22,343 nt of DNA from an uncultured Macromonas sp. Lineage in GTDB: Bacteria > Pseudomonadota > Gammaproteobacteria > Burkholderiales > Burkholderiaceae. The stretch covers positions 1 through 22,343 of the forward strand of contig CAMLOF010000014.1 in the NCBI GenBank assembly GCA_946481585.1. Direction: 5' to 3'. A program made the translations under genes and the position numbers. The notes under the pieces were generated by a model. The model did not search any database, was not told the DNA's origin, and was given only the letters and a program-made list of their open reading frames with translations. Of this stretch, positions 1 through 7,596 are shown in pieces; positions within the stretch are counted from its first letter, which is position 1, and each line of letters opens with the position of its first letter.

Positions 1-593
1 AACTCGGGGTTGGTGGCCAGCGCCCGCGCAATCGAGATACGCTGCCGCTGGCCGCCCGAGAACTGGTGCGGGTACTTCACCATGTCCAGCGGGCTCAGGC
101 CCACCGATTGCAGCAACTCGCCCACGCGTTCCTTGATGGCGTGCGGGTCGCTCAGCAAACCGTGCTCCACCAGCGGTTCGGCCACGATGTCGGCCACCCG
201 CCAGCGCGGGTTCAGGCTGGCGTAGGGGTCCTGGAAGATCATCTGGATGCGCCGCCGCAGGATGCGGCCCTGGGGCGTGGCGTAGGCCGCGTGGGCATCT
301 TGGCCGTCGAAGCTGAAGCCGCCGCGTGTGGGCCCGTACAGGCCCACCAGCAGGCGTGCCACGGTGCTTTTGCCGCAGCCGGACTCGCCCACCAGCGCCA
401 GCGTCTGGCCGCGCTGGATCTCGAAGCTCACGCCGTCCACCGCGTGCAGAAGCTGGCGTGGCTTGCGTTCCAGCACGCGGTTGAGCCAGGGGGCGGACAC
501 GTCGAACGTGCGGGCCAGGTCGTGCGCCTGGACGAGCGCGCCCGAAGGCTCGCTCATGGGGGATGCAGAAGGCATGGTCGTGGTCTGGGTCAT
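1..593 (-). CDS. Peptide-type ABC transporter ATP-binding protein, DppF/OppF-like (3' end outside window)
   Basis: Second ATPase of the peptide-type ABC importer; it would pair with the neighbouring DppD-like ATPase on the cytoplasmic side and hydrolyse ATP to drive uptake. The first 197 residues are visible. They show Walker A GESGCGKS at 69-76, the Q-loop in [12 protein letters not shown] (Gln121) and the ABC signature SGGQRQR at 179-185. Walker B, the H-loop and the C-terminal oligopeptide-transporter domain lie beyond base 1. The segment at about 35-50 (PWLNRV...[10 protein letters not shown]) is the extra loop typical of DppF/OppF-type ATPases. The ATG at 593-591 overlaps the stop of the upstream ATPase gene as ATGA, so translation is probably coupled. 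Later in-frame ATGs (residues 7 and 13) are possible starts. The family is certain; the transported substrate is not. Confidence 0.93.
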   Translation of the reverse strand, partial: MTQTTTMPSASPMSEPSGALVQAHDLARTFDVSAPWLNRVLERKPRQLLHAVDGVSFEIQRGQTLALVGESGCGKSTVARLLVGLYGPTRGGFSFDGQDAHAAYATPQGRILRRRIQMIFQDPYASLNPRWRVADIVAEPLVEHGLLSDPHAIKERVGELLQSVGLSPLDMVKYPHQFSGGQRQRISIARALATNPE

Positions 594-1594
594 TGCGCCA
601 CCTCCTGGGCCGTGCCGGCGTCTTCGCGCGTGGCGCTCACGTCGTGCAGCCAGCAGGCGGCGCGGGTGGCGCCAGCAGGCATCAGGTTGGGGCGGTCGCT
701 GGTGCAGCGCAGGAAGGCGTGCTCACAGCGCGGGTTGAAGGCGCAGCCGCTCGGAATGGCGTTCAGGCGCGGCATGGCGCCGTCGATCTGGTGCAGCCGT
801 TCGCGTTCGCTGGTCATGTCGGGAATGCAGCTCATCAGGCCGCGCGTGTAGGGGTGCGCGGGCTGGTTGATCACCTCGTGCACCGGGCCGATCTCGGCCA
901 CGCGCCCGGCGTACATGACGGCCACGCGGTCGCAGGTCTCGGCGATCACGCCCATGTCGTGCGTGATCAGCATCACCGCTGCGCCGCGTTCGCGGCAGAT
1001 GGTCTTGAGCAGCGTGATGATCTGCGCCTGGATCGACACGTCCAGCGCCGTCGTCGGTTCGTCGGCGACGATCAGCTTGGGTTCCGCCGCCAGGGCCAGG
1101 GCAATCACCACGCGCTGGCGCATGCCGCCCGAGAACTGGTGGGGGTAGTGGTCGATGCGCTCTTCGGCCGCCGGAATGCCGGTGTCCTTGAGCAGCTGGA
1201 TGGCGCGCTGGCGCGCCTCCGCGTGGTTCACGGGCAGGTGGGTGGTGATGGTCTCGATCAGCTGGCGACCCACCGAATACAGCGGGTTGAGCGAGGTGAG
1301 CGGGTCCTGGAAGATGGCACCAATGCGGCGGCCGCGCACGTGGCGCATCTTGTTGGGCGGCAGGTTGTCGATGCGTTCGCCTTCGAGCAGGATCTGCCCG
1401 CCCGCGATGCGCCCAGGGGGCTCCAGCAGGCCGATGATGGACGCGCCGGTGAGGGACTTGCCCGCGCCGGATTCACCCACCACGCCCAGGATTTCACCGG
1501 GCGCGATGTCGAAGGAGATGTCGTCGAGGGCGCGCAGCGTGCCGCGCCGGCCGGGGAATTCGACCACCAGGTTCTTGACTTGCAACAGGCTCAT
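590..1594 (-). CDS. Peptide-type ABC transporter ATP-binding protein, DppD/OppD-like
   Basis: Cytoplasmic ATPase of the peptide-type ABC importer, 334 residues, the usual length. It carries Walker A GESGAGKS at 40-47, Q-loop Gln96 in [11 protein letters not shown], signature SGGMRQR at 155-161, Walker B LIVADEP at 174-180 with catalytic Glu179, and H-loop His212. The C-terminal oligopeptide-transporter domain (HPYTRGL from 247) contains Cys284, Cys290, Cys297 and Cys314, the cysteine set typical of DppD/OppD proteins. I place the start at the ATG at 1594 rather than at an upstream in-frame codon at 1630, because a GAGGAG ribosome binding site (1606-1601) sits six bases before it and overlaps the stop codon of the preceding permease gene. 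It ends in an ATGA overlap with the next ATPase gene. Substrate specificity cannot be read from this subunit. Confidence 0.95.
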   Translation of the reverse strand: MSLLQVKNLVVEFPGRRGTLRALDDISFDIAPGEILGVVGESGAGKSLTGASIIGLLEPPGRIAGGQILLEGERIDNLPPNKMRHVRGRRIGAIFQDPLTSLNPLYSVGRQLIETITTHLPVNHAEARQRAIQLLKDTGIPAAEERIDHYPHQFSGGMRQRVVIALALAAEPKLIVADEPTTALDVSIQAQIITLLKTICRERGAAVMLITHDMGVIAETCDRVAVMYAGRVAEIGPVHEVINQPAHPYTRGLMSCIPDMTSERERLHQIDGAMPRLNAIPSGCAFNPRCEHAFLRCTSDRPNLMPAGATRAACWLHDVSATREDAGTAQEVAQ

Positions 1595-1604
1595 GGTCGG
1601 CTCC

Positions 1605-2516
1605 TCAGCGCAGTCGGGGGTTGAGGGCATCGCGCAGCCAGTCGCCCAGCAGGTTGACGCTCAGGGCGATGAGGACCAGCACCACGCCGGGGAAGATGGT
1701 GATCCACCATTCGCCGGAGAAGAGGTAGTCGTTGCCGATGCGGATCAGCGTGCCCAGGGAAGGTGACGTGGGCGGTGCGCCCACACCGAGGAAGGACAGC
1801 GTGGCTTCGGTGATGATGGCCGTGGCCACCTGGATGGTGGCCAGCACCAGCACCGGCCCCAGCACGTTGGGCAGCACGTGCTTGCGCATGATGCGCAGCG
1901 GCGCCACGCCGATGACGCGCGCCGCCTGCACATATTCCTTCTGCCGCTCCACCAACGTAGAGCCGCGCACCGTGCGGGCGTACTGCACCCAGCCGGTCAG
2001 GGATATCGACAGGATCAGCACGCCGAAGGCCAACGTTTCGTGCGCTTCGGGGAAGAGTGCGCGGCCAATACCGGCGATGAGCAGTGCCACCAGAATGGCG
2101 GGAAAGGACAGCATCACGTCGCAAAGGCGCATGAGCACAGCGTCCACCCAGCCGCCCAGGAAGCCCGCCAGCAGGCCCAGGCTCACGCCCGCCAATACCG
2201 ACAGCAGCACCGACGCCAGGCCCACGGCCAGCGAGATGCGCGCGCCGTACATCAGGGCCGAGAGAATGTCGCGGCCCTGATCGTCGGTGCCGAGCAGAAA
2301 GTCGGCACGGCCCTCGGGGTGCCAGGCGGGCGGCAGCCGGGCGTTGCTGAGTTCCAGCGTGGCCAGGTCGAAGGGGTTGTGTGGCGCAATCCACGGCGCG
2401 AAGGCCGCGCAGATGACGCAGATGAGTGCGATCACGGCGGCGGTGACCGCCGTGGGTGAGGTGCGGAAGCTGTGCCCGACGTCGCTGTCGAGCCAGCCCA
2501 GGAGTTTGTTTTTCAT
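1605..2516 (-). CDS. Peptide-type ABC transporter permease, DppC/OppC-like
   Basis: Inner-membrane permease of the peptide-type importer, 303 residues. The N-terminal helix (about 24-44) is followed by the family motif GTDDQGRDILSALMYGAR at 76-93, which leads into the binding-protein-dependent permease core. Further helices lie at about 95-120, 138-150, 162-180, 218-245 and 272-292. The EAA loop that contacts the ATPases spans about 188-218 (KEYVQAARVIG, then HVLPNV). The chosen ATG at 2516 follows an AAGGGA-type ribosome binding site next to the stop of the upstream permease; an in-frame GTG at 2543 would overlap that gene and is less likely. Sixteen bases separate it from the DppB-like gene and ten from the DppD-like gene, so it sits in the middle of one transcript. 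Confidence 0.94.
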   Translation of the reverse strand: MKNKLLGWLDSDVGHSFRTSPTAVTAAVIALICVICAAFAPWIAPHNPFDLATLELSNARLPPAWHPEGRADFLLGTDDQGRDILSALMYGARISLAVGLASVLLSVLAGVSLGLLAGFLGGWVDAVLMRLCDVMLSFPAILVALLIAGIGRALFPEAHETLAFGVLILSISLTGWVQYARTVRGSTLVERQKEYVQAARVIGVAPLRIMRKHVLPNVLGPVLVLATIQVATAIITEATLSFLGVGAPPTSPSLGTLIRIGNDYLFSGEWWITIFPGVVLVLIALSVNLLGDWLRDALNPRLR

Positions 2517-2532
2517 GTGTGTGGCCGTCCCT

Positions 2533-3513
2533 TCAATGCCCACCCGCCTTGTCCGCGCGCAGGCGCGGATCGACGGCGAAGTACAGCAGGTCGACGATGA
2601 GGTTGATGACGACGAAGATGAGTGCGATCAGGCAGAGGTAGGCCGCCATGACCGGGATGTCGGCGAAGGTGACGGCCTGGATGAACAGCAGGCCCATGCC
2701 GGGCCACTGGAACACCGTCTCGGTGATGATGGCAAACGCGATCAGGCCGCCGAGCTGCAGGCCGGTGATGGTCATCACGGGCACCAGCGTGTTCTTGAGC
2801 GCATGGCCGAAGTGCACGGCACGGTCGCTCAGCCCCCGGGCGCGCGCGAACTTGATGTAGTCGGTGCGCAGCACCTCCAGCATCTCGGCGCGCACCAGCC
2901 GCATGATCAGCGTGAGCTGGAAGATGGCCAGCGTCACGGCGGGCAGGGTCAGGTGGTGCCAGCCCTTGGCGGTGAGCAGGCCTGTGGTCCAGCCGCCGAT
3001 GTGCACCACCTCGCCACGGCCGAAGCTCGGGAACCAGCCCAGGATCACCGCGAACACCAGGATCAGCAGGATGCCGATGAGGAAGGTGGGCAGCGACACG
3101 CCCAGCAGCGAGAGCGTCATGAACACCTGGCTCATGAAGGTGCCGCGCCGCAAGGCCGCATACACCCCCATGGGAATGCCGATCAGCAGGGCCAGACCAG
3201 CAGCCACCAGGGCCAGTTCCAGCGTGGCCGGGAAGCGTTCGGCAATGAGCCGCGACACCGGCGTGCCCTGGCGCAGGCTGATGCCGAAGTCGCCATGCGC
3301 GGCGTTGACCAGGAAGTGCCAGAACTGCACGAAGAAGGGTTGGTCCAGCCCCAGCGTGGCGCGCAGTTCTGCCACCTGTTCGGCGGTCGCGTCCTGCCCC
3401 AGCATGAAGGTGACCGGGTCGCCCACATACTGGAACAGCATGAAGGCAATGAAGGCCACGGTCACCATGACCAAAGCCGCCTGGAAGAGGCGGCGAAGTA
3501 TGAAAGCTAGCAT
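2533..3513 (-). CDS. Peptide-type ABC transporter permease, DppB/OppB-like
   Basis: Inner-membrane permease partner of the DppC-like protein, 326 residues. The N-terminus MLAFILRRLFQ with a helix at about 9-29 is typical of DppB/OppB. The periplasmic segment GDFGISLRQGTPV at 74-86 follows, then helices at about 98-120, 134-160, 246-268 and 287-315. The EAA loop is at about 213-246 (TDYIKFARARGLSDRAV). The C-terminus VDPRLRA is the usual family ending. The ATG at 3513 has a GGAG ribosome binding site eight bases upstream. A strong hairpin (3526-3552) ends one base before that site, between this gene and the binding-protein gene, and may set the ratio of permease to binding protein. Confidence 0.95.
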   Translation of the reverse strand: MLAFILRRLFQAALVMVTVAFIAFMLFQYVGDPVTFMLGQDATAEQVAELRATLGLDQPFFVQFWHFLVNAAHGDFGISLRQGTPVSRLIAERFPATLELALVAAGLALLIGIPMGVYAALRRGTFMSQVFMTLSLLGVSLPTFLIGILLILVFAVILGWFPSFGRGEVVHIGGWTTGLLTAKGWHHLTLPAVTLAIFQLTLIMRLVRAEMLEVLRTDYIKFARARGLSDRAVHFGHALKNTLVPVMTITGLQLGGLIAFAIITETVFQWPGMGLLFIQAVTFADIPVMAAYLCLIALIFVVINLIVDLLYFAVDPRLRADKAGGH

Positions 3514-3525
3514 GTGTGGTCTCCG

Positions 3526-3552
3526 GGGCGGAGCCCTTGTGAGGCTCCGCCC
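3526..3552 (-). promoter_or_regulatory. Intercistronic hairpin between binding-protein and permease genes
   Basis: A perfect 10-bp inverted repeat, GGGCGGAGCC and GGCTCCGCCC, with a seven-base loop. On the transcript it lies in the 66-base gap after the binding-protein stop codon, and its 3' arm ends one base before the GGAG ribosome binding site of the first permease. There is no run of U after it, so it is not a standard intrinsic terminator. Such hairpins between binding-protein and permease genes commonly protect the upstream mRNA from 3' decay and lower downstream expression; that role is inferred here. Confidence 0.7.
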
Positions 3553-3579
3553 GCTGTGGATGGTGCGTGCTGCGTCAGG

Positions 3580-5148
3580 TCAGTTGACCTTGACGAGGCG
3601 CCAGTCGATGCGGTTGTCGGCGCGGTGCACCACATCGATGTTCTTCTTCATGGCCCAGGGGATGACCTGGTTGTGCAGCGGGATGTGCGCCACATCGTCG
3701 TTCTGCAGTTGCAGCGCCTTGGTCAGCAGCTCGGTGCGCAGCTTCAGGTCGGTTTCCTTGCGGGTACGCTCCACCAGCGCGTCCATCTGCGGGTTGCTGT
3801 AGCGGCCGACGTTGTAGTTGCCGTCACCCTGCGCGCCCACGCTGCGCACCAGCGACTGGATGCTGTAGAACGCGTCGAAGGTGGGCACACCCCAGCCGAG
3901 CATGTAGATGCTGGCCTCGTAGCGCTGGATCATGGGGAAGTAGGTCGTCAGCGGCAGCGTGCGCAGCTTGGCCTTCACGCCGACCTTGGCCCACATGGCG
4001 GTGATGGCCTGGCAGATCTGCTCGTCGTTGATGTAGCGGTTGTTCGGGCAGGCGAAGTCCACCTCGAAGCCGTCCTTGTAGCCCGCGTCGGCCAGCAGCT
4101 TCTGGGCGGCGGCCACGTCATAGGGGAAGCGCTTGTGCACACCCTGCGTCCAGCCGTTGACCTGCGGGGCCACCAGTGCGCCGGTGGGCTGGCCCAGGCC
4201 GCGCATGGTGACCTTGTTGATGGTGTCGATGTCTATGGCCTGGTACAGCGCCTTGCGCACCTTGACGTCCTTCAGCGGGTTCTTGCCCTTGACGTTGCTG
4301 CCTGGCAGCTCGTCGCGGAACTGGTCCATACCCAGGAAGATGGTGCGGTTCTCAATGCCGTCGATGACCTTGAGGTTGGGGTTGCTGCGCACGCGCGGCA
4401 GGTCTTGCGGGCTGGGGTCCAGCACCAGGTCCACTTCACCGGAAAGCAACGCGGCCATGCGGGTGGCCACGGCCTTGACCGGGGTGTAGACGATTTCGGT
4501 CACGTTGGTGTCGGCCTTGCCCCACCAGCTGGGGTTCTTTTCCAGCACCAGGCGCTGGTCGGGTTGCCAGGACTTGAGCTTGTAGGGGCCCGTACCCATG
4601 GCGTTGCGGTGAGCGAAGTTCTCGTCCTGGGTCTTGATGTCCTTGGGAGCGACGGAGTTGTTCTTCTCGGCCCAGGCCTTGCTCATCATGCGCAGCTCGG
4701 TGAGCTGGTTGAGGAGTACGGGGTTGGGGTCCTTGGTGAAGATATCGATGGTGTTGGCATCGACCTTCACCACGCGGTCGATGCCGTTGGTGTAGACCTG
4801 AAAGTTCGAGGTCTTGGACATGCCTCGCTCGATCGAAAACACCGCGTCGTCGGCAGTGAAGGGCGTGCCGTCATGGAACTTGACGCCCTGGCGCAGCGTG
4901 AAGCGCATTTGTGTGGGGGACATCTGCTTCCATGCGGTGGCCAGCACTGGCTCGACCTTGAAGGTCTTGCTGTTGTAGTACACCAGCGTTTCGTACACGG
5001 CCGCGTGGATGCCGTTCTGCAGCGCGTTGTTCTGGGAATGGATGTCCCAGGTGGCGATGTCGCTGGCGCTGGTCCACTTGAAGGTCTTGGCGTGAGCCGC
5101 GCCACCCAGGGCGAGCGCCGCTGCGATGGCAAGGAGTCTGAGCTTCAT
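3580..5148 (-). CDS. Periplasmic solute-binding protein, SBP family 5 (peptide/nickel type)
   Basis: Captures the substrate in the periplasm and delivers it to the permease pair. The 522-residue protein begins with a standard Sec signal peptide (MKLRLLAIAAALALGGAAHA, probable cleavage after Ala20) and has no lipobox cysteine, so it should be soluble. Family 5 hallmarks are visible: the AVYETLVYYN region near 48-60, LATAWKQ near 70, LRQGVKFHDGTPFTADDAVFS near 85-105, GTGPYKLKSW near 188-200, and VRKALYQAID near 300. The ATG at 5148 is preceded by an AGGTG ribosome binding site; a GTG at 5157 is in frame but less well placed. It is the first gene of the importer operon behind a sigma-54-type promoter. 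Members carry dipeptides, oligopeptides, glutathione, opines or nickel, and I cannot tell which applies. Confidence 0.93.
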   Translation of the reverse strand: MKLRLLAIAAALALGGAAHAKTFKWTSASDIATWDIHSQNNALQNGIHAAVYETLVYYNSKTFKVEPVLATAWKQMSPTQMRFTLRQGVKFHDGTPFTADDAVFSIERGMSKTSNFQVYTNGIDRVVKVDANTIDIFTKDPNPVLLNQLTELRMMSKAWAEKNNSVAPKDIKTQDENFAHRNAMGTGPYKLKSWQPDQRLVLEKNPSWWGKADTNVTEIVYTPVKAVATRMAALLSGEVDLVLDPSPQDLPRVRSNPNLKVIDGIENRTIFLGMDQFRDELPGSNVKGKNPLKDVKVRKALYQAIDIDTINKVTMRGLGQPTGALVAPQVNGWTQGVHKRFPYDVAAAQKLLADAGYKDGFEVDFACPNNRYINDEQICQAITAMWAKVGVKAKLRTLPLTTYFPMIQRYEASIYMLGWGVPTFDAFYSIQSLVRSVGAQGDGNYNVGRYSNPQMDALVERTRKETDLKLRTELLTKALQLQNDDVAHIPLHNQVIPWAMKKNIDVVHRADNRIDWRLVKVN

Positions 5149-5184
5149 TGTTGACACCTAAATAAAATGAAGAAGCCCAGATTC

Positions 5185-5200
5185 TGCAATATGTGTGCCA
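5185..5200 (-). promoter_or_regulatory. Sigma-54 (RpoN) promoter of the ABC importer operon
   Basis: On the minus strand the sequence reads TGGCAC-ACATA-TTGCA. This matches the -24 element TGGCAC and the -12 element TTGCA with the required five-base spacing, and the GG and GC dinucleotides are intact. Transcription would start near 5175, giving a leader of about 27 bases that contains the AGGTG ribosome binding site before the ATG at 5148. An enhancer-binding activator must act from upstream, inside the pfkA 3' end; I could not identify its site with confidence. Confidence 0.82.
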
Positions 5201-5257
5201 GTTTTTCTCCGGTGTTTTCCCTCGGTTCCTGACCGAATTGTCAGCCTGGCGACTTGG

Positions 5258-6313
5258 TCAGGATTCGCCCAGGGATACCCCTATCTGCCTGGCGGTCTCC
5301 AGCATCGGGTGGTCAAGCGGCACGTTGCGGTGCTGGTGCGCCACGTCGGCCAGTGCAATGCTGCCCAGTTGGCCGCCTTGCAGCGTCACCATGCGGTTGA
5401 ATTGCCCTGCCACCACCAATTGCGCAGCCTGATTGCCGAACTGCGTGGCCAGCACACGGTCGAAAGGTGTGGGTGAGCCACCGCGCTGCACGTGGCCCAG
5501 CACGGTGGCGCGCACCTCGCTGTGCAGCAGGGGTTGCAGCTGCTCGCGCAGCACGTGGGCCACGCCGCCCAGGCGGATGGGGTCTGGGCTGTCGGCGATG
5601 CGCCGCTGCACCGTCATGTTGCCGCCGCGCGCCTTGGCGCCTTCGCCTATGCAGATGACGCTGTAGCGCTGGCGCGTCTCGCGCTCGCGGCATACCTCGG
5701 CCACAGCCTCAACGTCGTAGTCGATCTCAGGCAGCAGGATCACATCGGCGGCGCCGGCCAGGCCGGCCTCCAGCGCAATCCAGCCCGCGTAACGGCCCAT
5801 CGTTTCCACGATCATCACGCGGCCATGGCTCTGGCCGGTGGTCTGGATGCGTTCCAGCGCCTCGGTGACGGTGGCCACAGCGGTGTCGAAGCCAAAGCTG
5901 CGTTCGCAGCCCACGATGTCGTTGTCGATGGTCTTGGGCACGCCCACGATGGGCAGGCCGCGCTGGCTGATGCCGTGCGCAATCTCCATGCTGCCGTCGC
6001 CGCCGATGACGACCAGTGCATCCAGCCCCAGCGCACGTGCGTTGGCCAGGGTTTGCTCAATGGTGGCTTCGGAGGCGAGCGGGTTGGCGCGGTTGCTGGT
6101 GCCCAGAATGGTGCCGCCCAACATGAGGATGCCGCTGACACTTTCCCAGTGCAGTTCCCGTGTGCGGGGCTGTTCGCCCATCAGCCCGGCAAAGCCGTCT
6201 TCAATGCCAATGACGTGTGCGCCGCACTGGCGCAGCAGCGATTTGGTGACGGCGCGGATGACCGCATTGAGGCCGGGGCAGTCGCCGCCGCCTGTGAGTA
6301 CGCCGATGCGCAT
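5258..6313 (-). CDS. pfkA: 6-phosphofructokinase (PfkA superfamily, mixed Gly/Lys signature)
   Basis: Phosphorylates fructose 6-phosphate to the 1,6-bisphosphate in the cytoplasm, as the committed glycolytic step or, if pyrophosphate-dependent, a reversible one. The 351 residues start with MRIGVLTGGGDCPGLNAVIR, which binds the nucleotide phosphates. GGDGS is at 104-108, PKTIDND with catalytic Asp130 at 126-132, MGR at 172-174, and the sugar-binding GHVQRGGSPTPFDR at 273-286. Gly107 matches the ATP-type residue (Gly104 in E. coli), whereas Lys127 replaces E. coli Gly124 and is the pyrophosphate-type or long-form residue. ATP is the likelier donor, but this is uncertain. The ATG at 6313 has a strong AAGGAG site six bases upstream, which rules out the longer reading frame. 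It follows mltA by 26 bases, so the two are probably cotranscribed. Confidence 0.94.
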   Translation of the reverse strand: MRIGVLTGGGDCPGLNAVIRAVTKSLLRQCGAHVIGIEDGFAGLMGEQPRTRELHWESVSGILMLGGTILGTSNRANPLASEATIEQTLANARALGLDALVVIGGDGSMEIAHGISQRGLPIVGVPKTIDNDIVGCERSFGFDTAVATVTEALERIQTTGQSHGRVMIVETMGRYAGWIALEAGLAGAADVILLPEIDYDVEAVAEVCRERETRQRYSVICIGEGAKARGGNMTVQRRIADSPDPIRLGGVAHVLREQLQPLLHSEVRATVLGHVQRGGSPTPFDRVLATQFGNQAAQLVVAGQFNRMVTLQGGQLGSIALADVAHQHRNVPLDHPMLETARQIGVSLGES

Positions 6314-6339
6314 GGTGGTCTCCTTGATGGGGCTCAACG

Positions 6340-7596
6340 TTACTGGTTACGCGGCCAAAGCGCCCAAAGTTGCAGAGGCTGTTTCAAACCCGCAGCCAGT
6401 GTGTAAGCCTCGTCACCCCAGCCGGTGAAGTAGTCTGCACGCACGGCACCCACGATGGCACTGCCTGTGTCTTGCGCCAGCACCAGTTTGCGCAGCTGAG
6501 CGGTTGGCCCTACCGATTGCAACCATACGGGGGTACCGTACGGAATGCTGTCGCGGTCCACGGCAATGGAGCGGCCTGGTGTGAGGGCCACGCCCTGCGC
6601 GCCACGCGGGCCGAACTGGGCATCGAAGTCGGACAGTGCCTCTTCGCGGAAGAAGACCACGCGCGGGTTGCTCCAGAGCATGTCGTTGACGCGTTGCGGG
6701 TTCTGCTGCGCCCAGGCACGGATGGCCTCCCAGGTGCCTTCGCGGATGAGGCCCTGGTCCAGCAGCCACCGCCCCACACTGCGGTAGGGGTGACCGTTGT
6801 GCCCGGCGTAGGCCACGCGCACCTGGCGCTGTTTGCCATCGGGTTCGGTCAGCATCAGCCGCCCCGAACCCTGGATCTGCAGCAGCAGTGCGTCTATCGG
6901 GTCGGCCAGCCAGGCGATTTCCTGCCCGCGCAGCGTTGCCTGTGCCGACGGGTCGGTGGCCATCTGCTGTCTGCTGAACCAGGGGTTGCCGCCGCGCAGG
7001 CTGGCTGGCAGCCGGTACAGCGGCGTCTGGTAAGGGCCTTGTTGCACGCGGCTGGCGGCCATCGTCGGTTCGTAGTAACCGGTGAGCAGGCCTTGCGTGT
7101 CACCGCCGCTGGGTTGCACTCGGTAGGGCTGCAGGCGGCGCATCAGCCATTCGTGCTGTTCCTGTGGTGACGCGAGAGTTTGCTGACGCACTTCGGTGCA
7201 CAGGCCCTGGTGCGGTGCAGCAGGGCGCTCGCAACTGCGCAGCCACGCGTTCCAAGCCTGGTGCAGCGCGTCAAAGCCCCAGCCTGGCAGTTCGCTCCAG
7301 CGCACGGGCACCCAGGTGCTTTTGTTGCGCTGTATGGGGGCGGGCAAGGGCTGGCTGTCGGCCCACTGCCACACGGGTGACGTGGCCGGGGTGACTACCG
7401 GCTGGCCAAAGGCAGCGGACGTGTCCGTGCCGCTGCTCGCAACGGGTGGCCGCGCGGGCACGGTGGCGGCTGGCGGCGCGGGCTGCTGTGGGGTTTCTGG
7501 CAAGGGCACGGTGCTGCAGGCGGCCAGCGTTCCTACAATCATGGCTGTCAGGATGCTGCGCAAGCGGATGCGCGGCCACATACTTTTTTCGGCCAT
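6340..7596 (-). CDS. mltA: Membrane-bound lytic murein transglycosylase A
   Basis: Cleaves the glycan strands of peptidoglycan, forming 1,6-anhydro-muramyl ends, from the inner face of the outer membrane. In the 418-residue reading a short charged start is followed by a hydrophobic stretch and lipobox TLAAC (lipidated Cys27), then a proline-rich linker at about 30-50. The MltA beta-barrel domain follows (LLTGYYEP, then YRLPASLRGG). The C-terminal 3D domain contains GRSIAVDRDSIPYGTP and VLAQDTGSAIVG, and Asp376 of the latter aligns with catalytic Asp308 of E. coli MltA. The start is not certain: ATG 7596 and ATG 7581 both keep the lipoprotein signal, and neither has a strong ribosome binding site. 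With 7596 the start codon shares CATG with a divergent small gene. pfkA follows directly. Confidence 0.93.
   Translation of the reverse strand: MAEKSMWPRIRLRSILTAMIVGTLAACSTVPLPETPQQPAPPAATVPARPPVASSGTDTSAAFGQPVVTPATSPVWQWADSQPLPAPIQRNKSTWVPVRWSELPGWGFDALHQAWNAWLRSCERPAAPHQGLCTEVRQQTLASPQEQHEWLMRRLQPYRVQPSGGDTQGLLTGYYEPTMAASRVQQGPYQTPLYRLPASLRGGNPWFSRQQMATDPSAQATLRGQEIAWLADPIDALLLQIQGSGRLMLTEPDGKQRQVRVAYAGHNGHPYRSVGRWLLDQGLIREGTWEAIRAWAQQNPQRVNDMLWSNPRVVFFREEALSDFDAQFGPRGAQGVALTPGRSIAVDRDSIPYGTPVWLQSVGPTAQLRKLVLAQDTGSAIVGAVRADYFTGWGDEAYTLAAGLKQPLQLWALWPRNQ

Noticed and set aside
3514..5154. Plus-strand open frame of 546 codons opposite the binding-protein gene
   Set aside because: It is antisense to a clear family 5 binding protein and has low-complexity Val/His/Gly composition without a domain.
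5226..5240. TCGGT/ACCGA inverted repeat downstream of pfkA as a terminator
   Set aside because: The stem is only about five pairs and no U run follows on the minus strand, so read-through from pfkA into the importer operon cannot be excluded.
5320..5333. GCAC-N6-GTGC dyad upstream of the sigma-54 promoter as an NtrC site
   Set aside because: NtrC half-sites normally have seven bases between GCAC and GTGC. This has six, lies inside the pfkA coding region, and lacks the flanking T/A and C/G bases.
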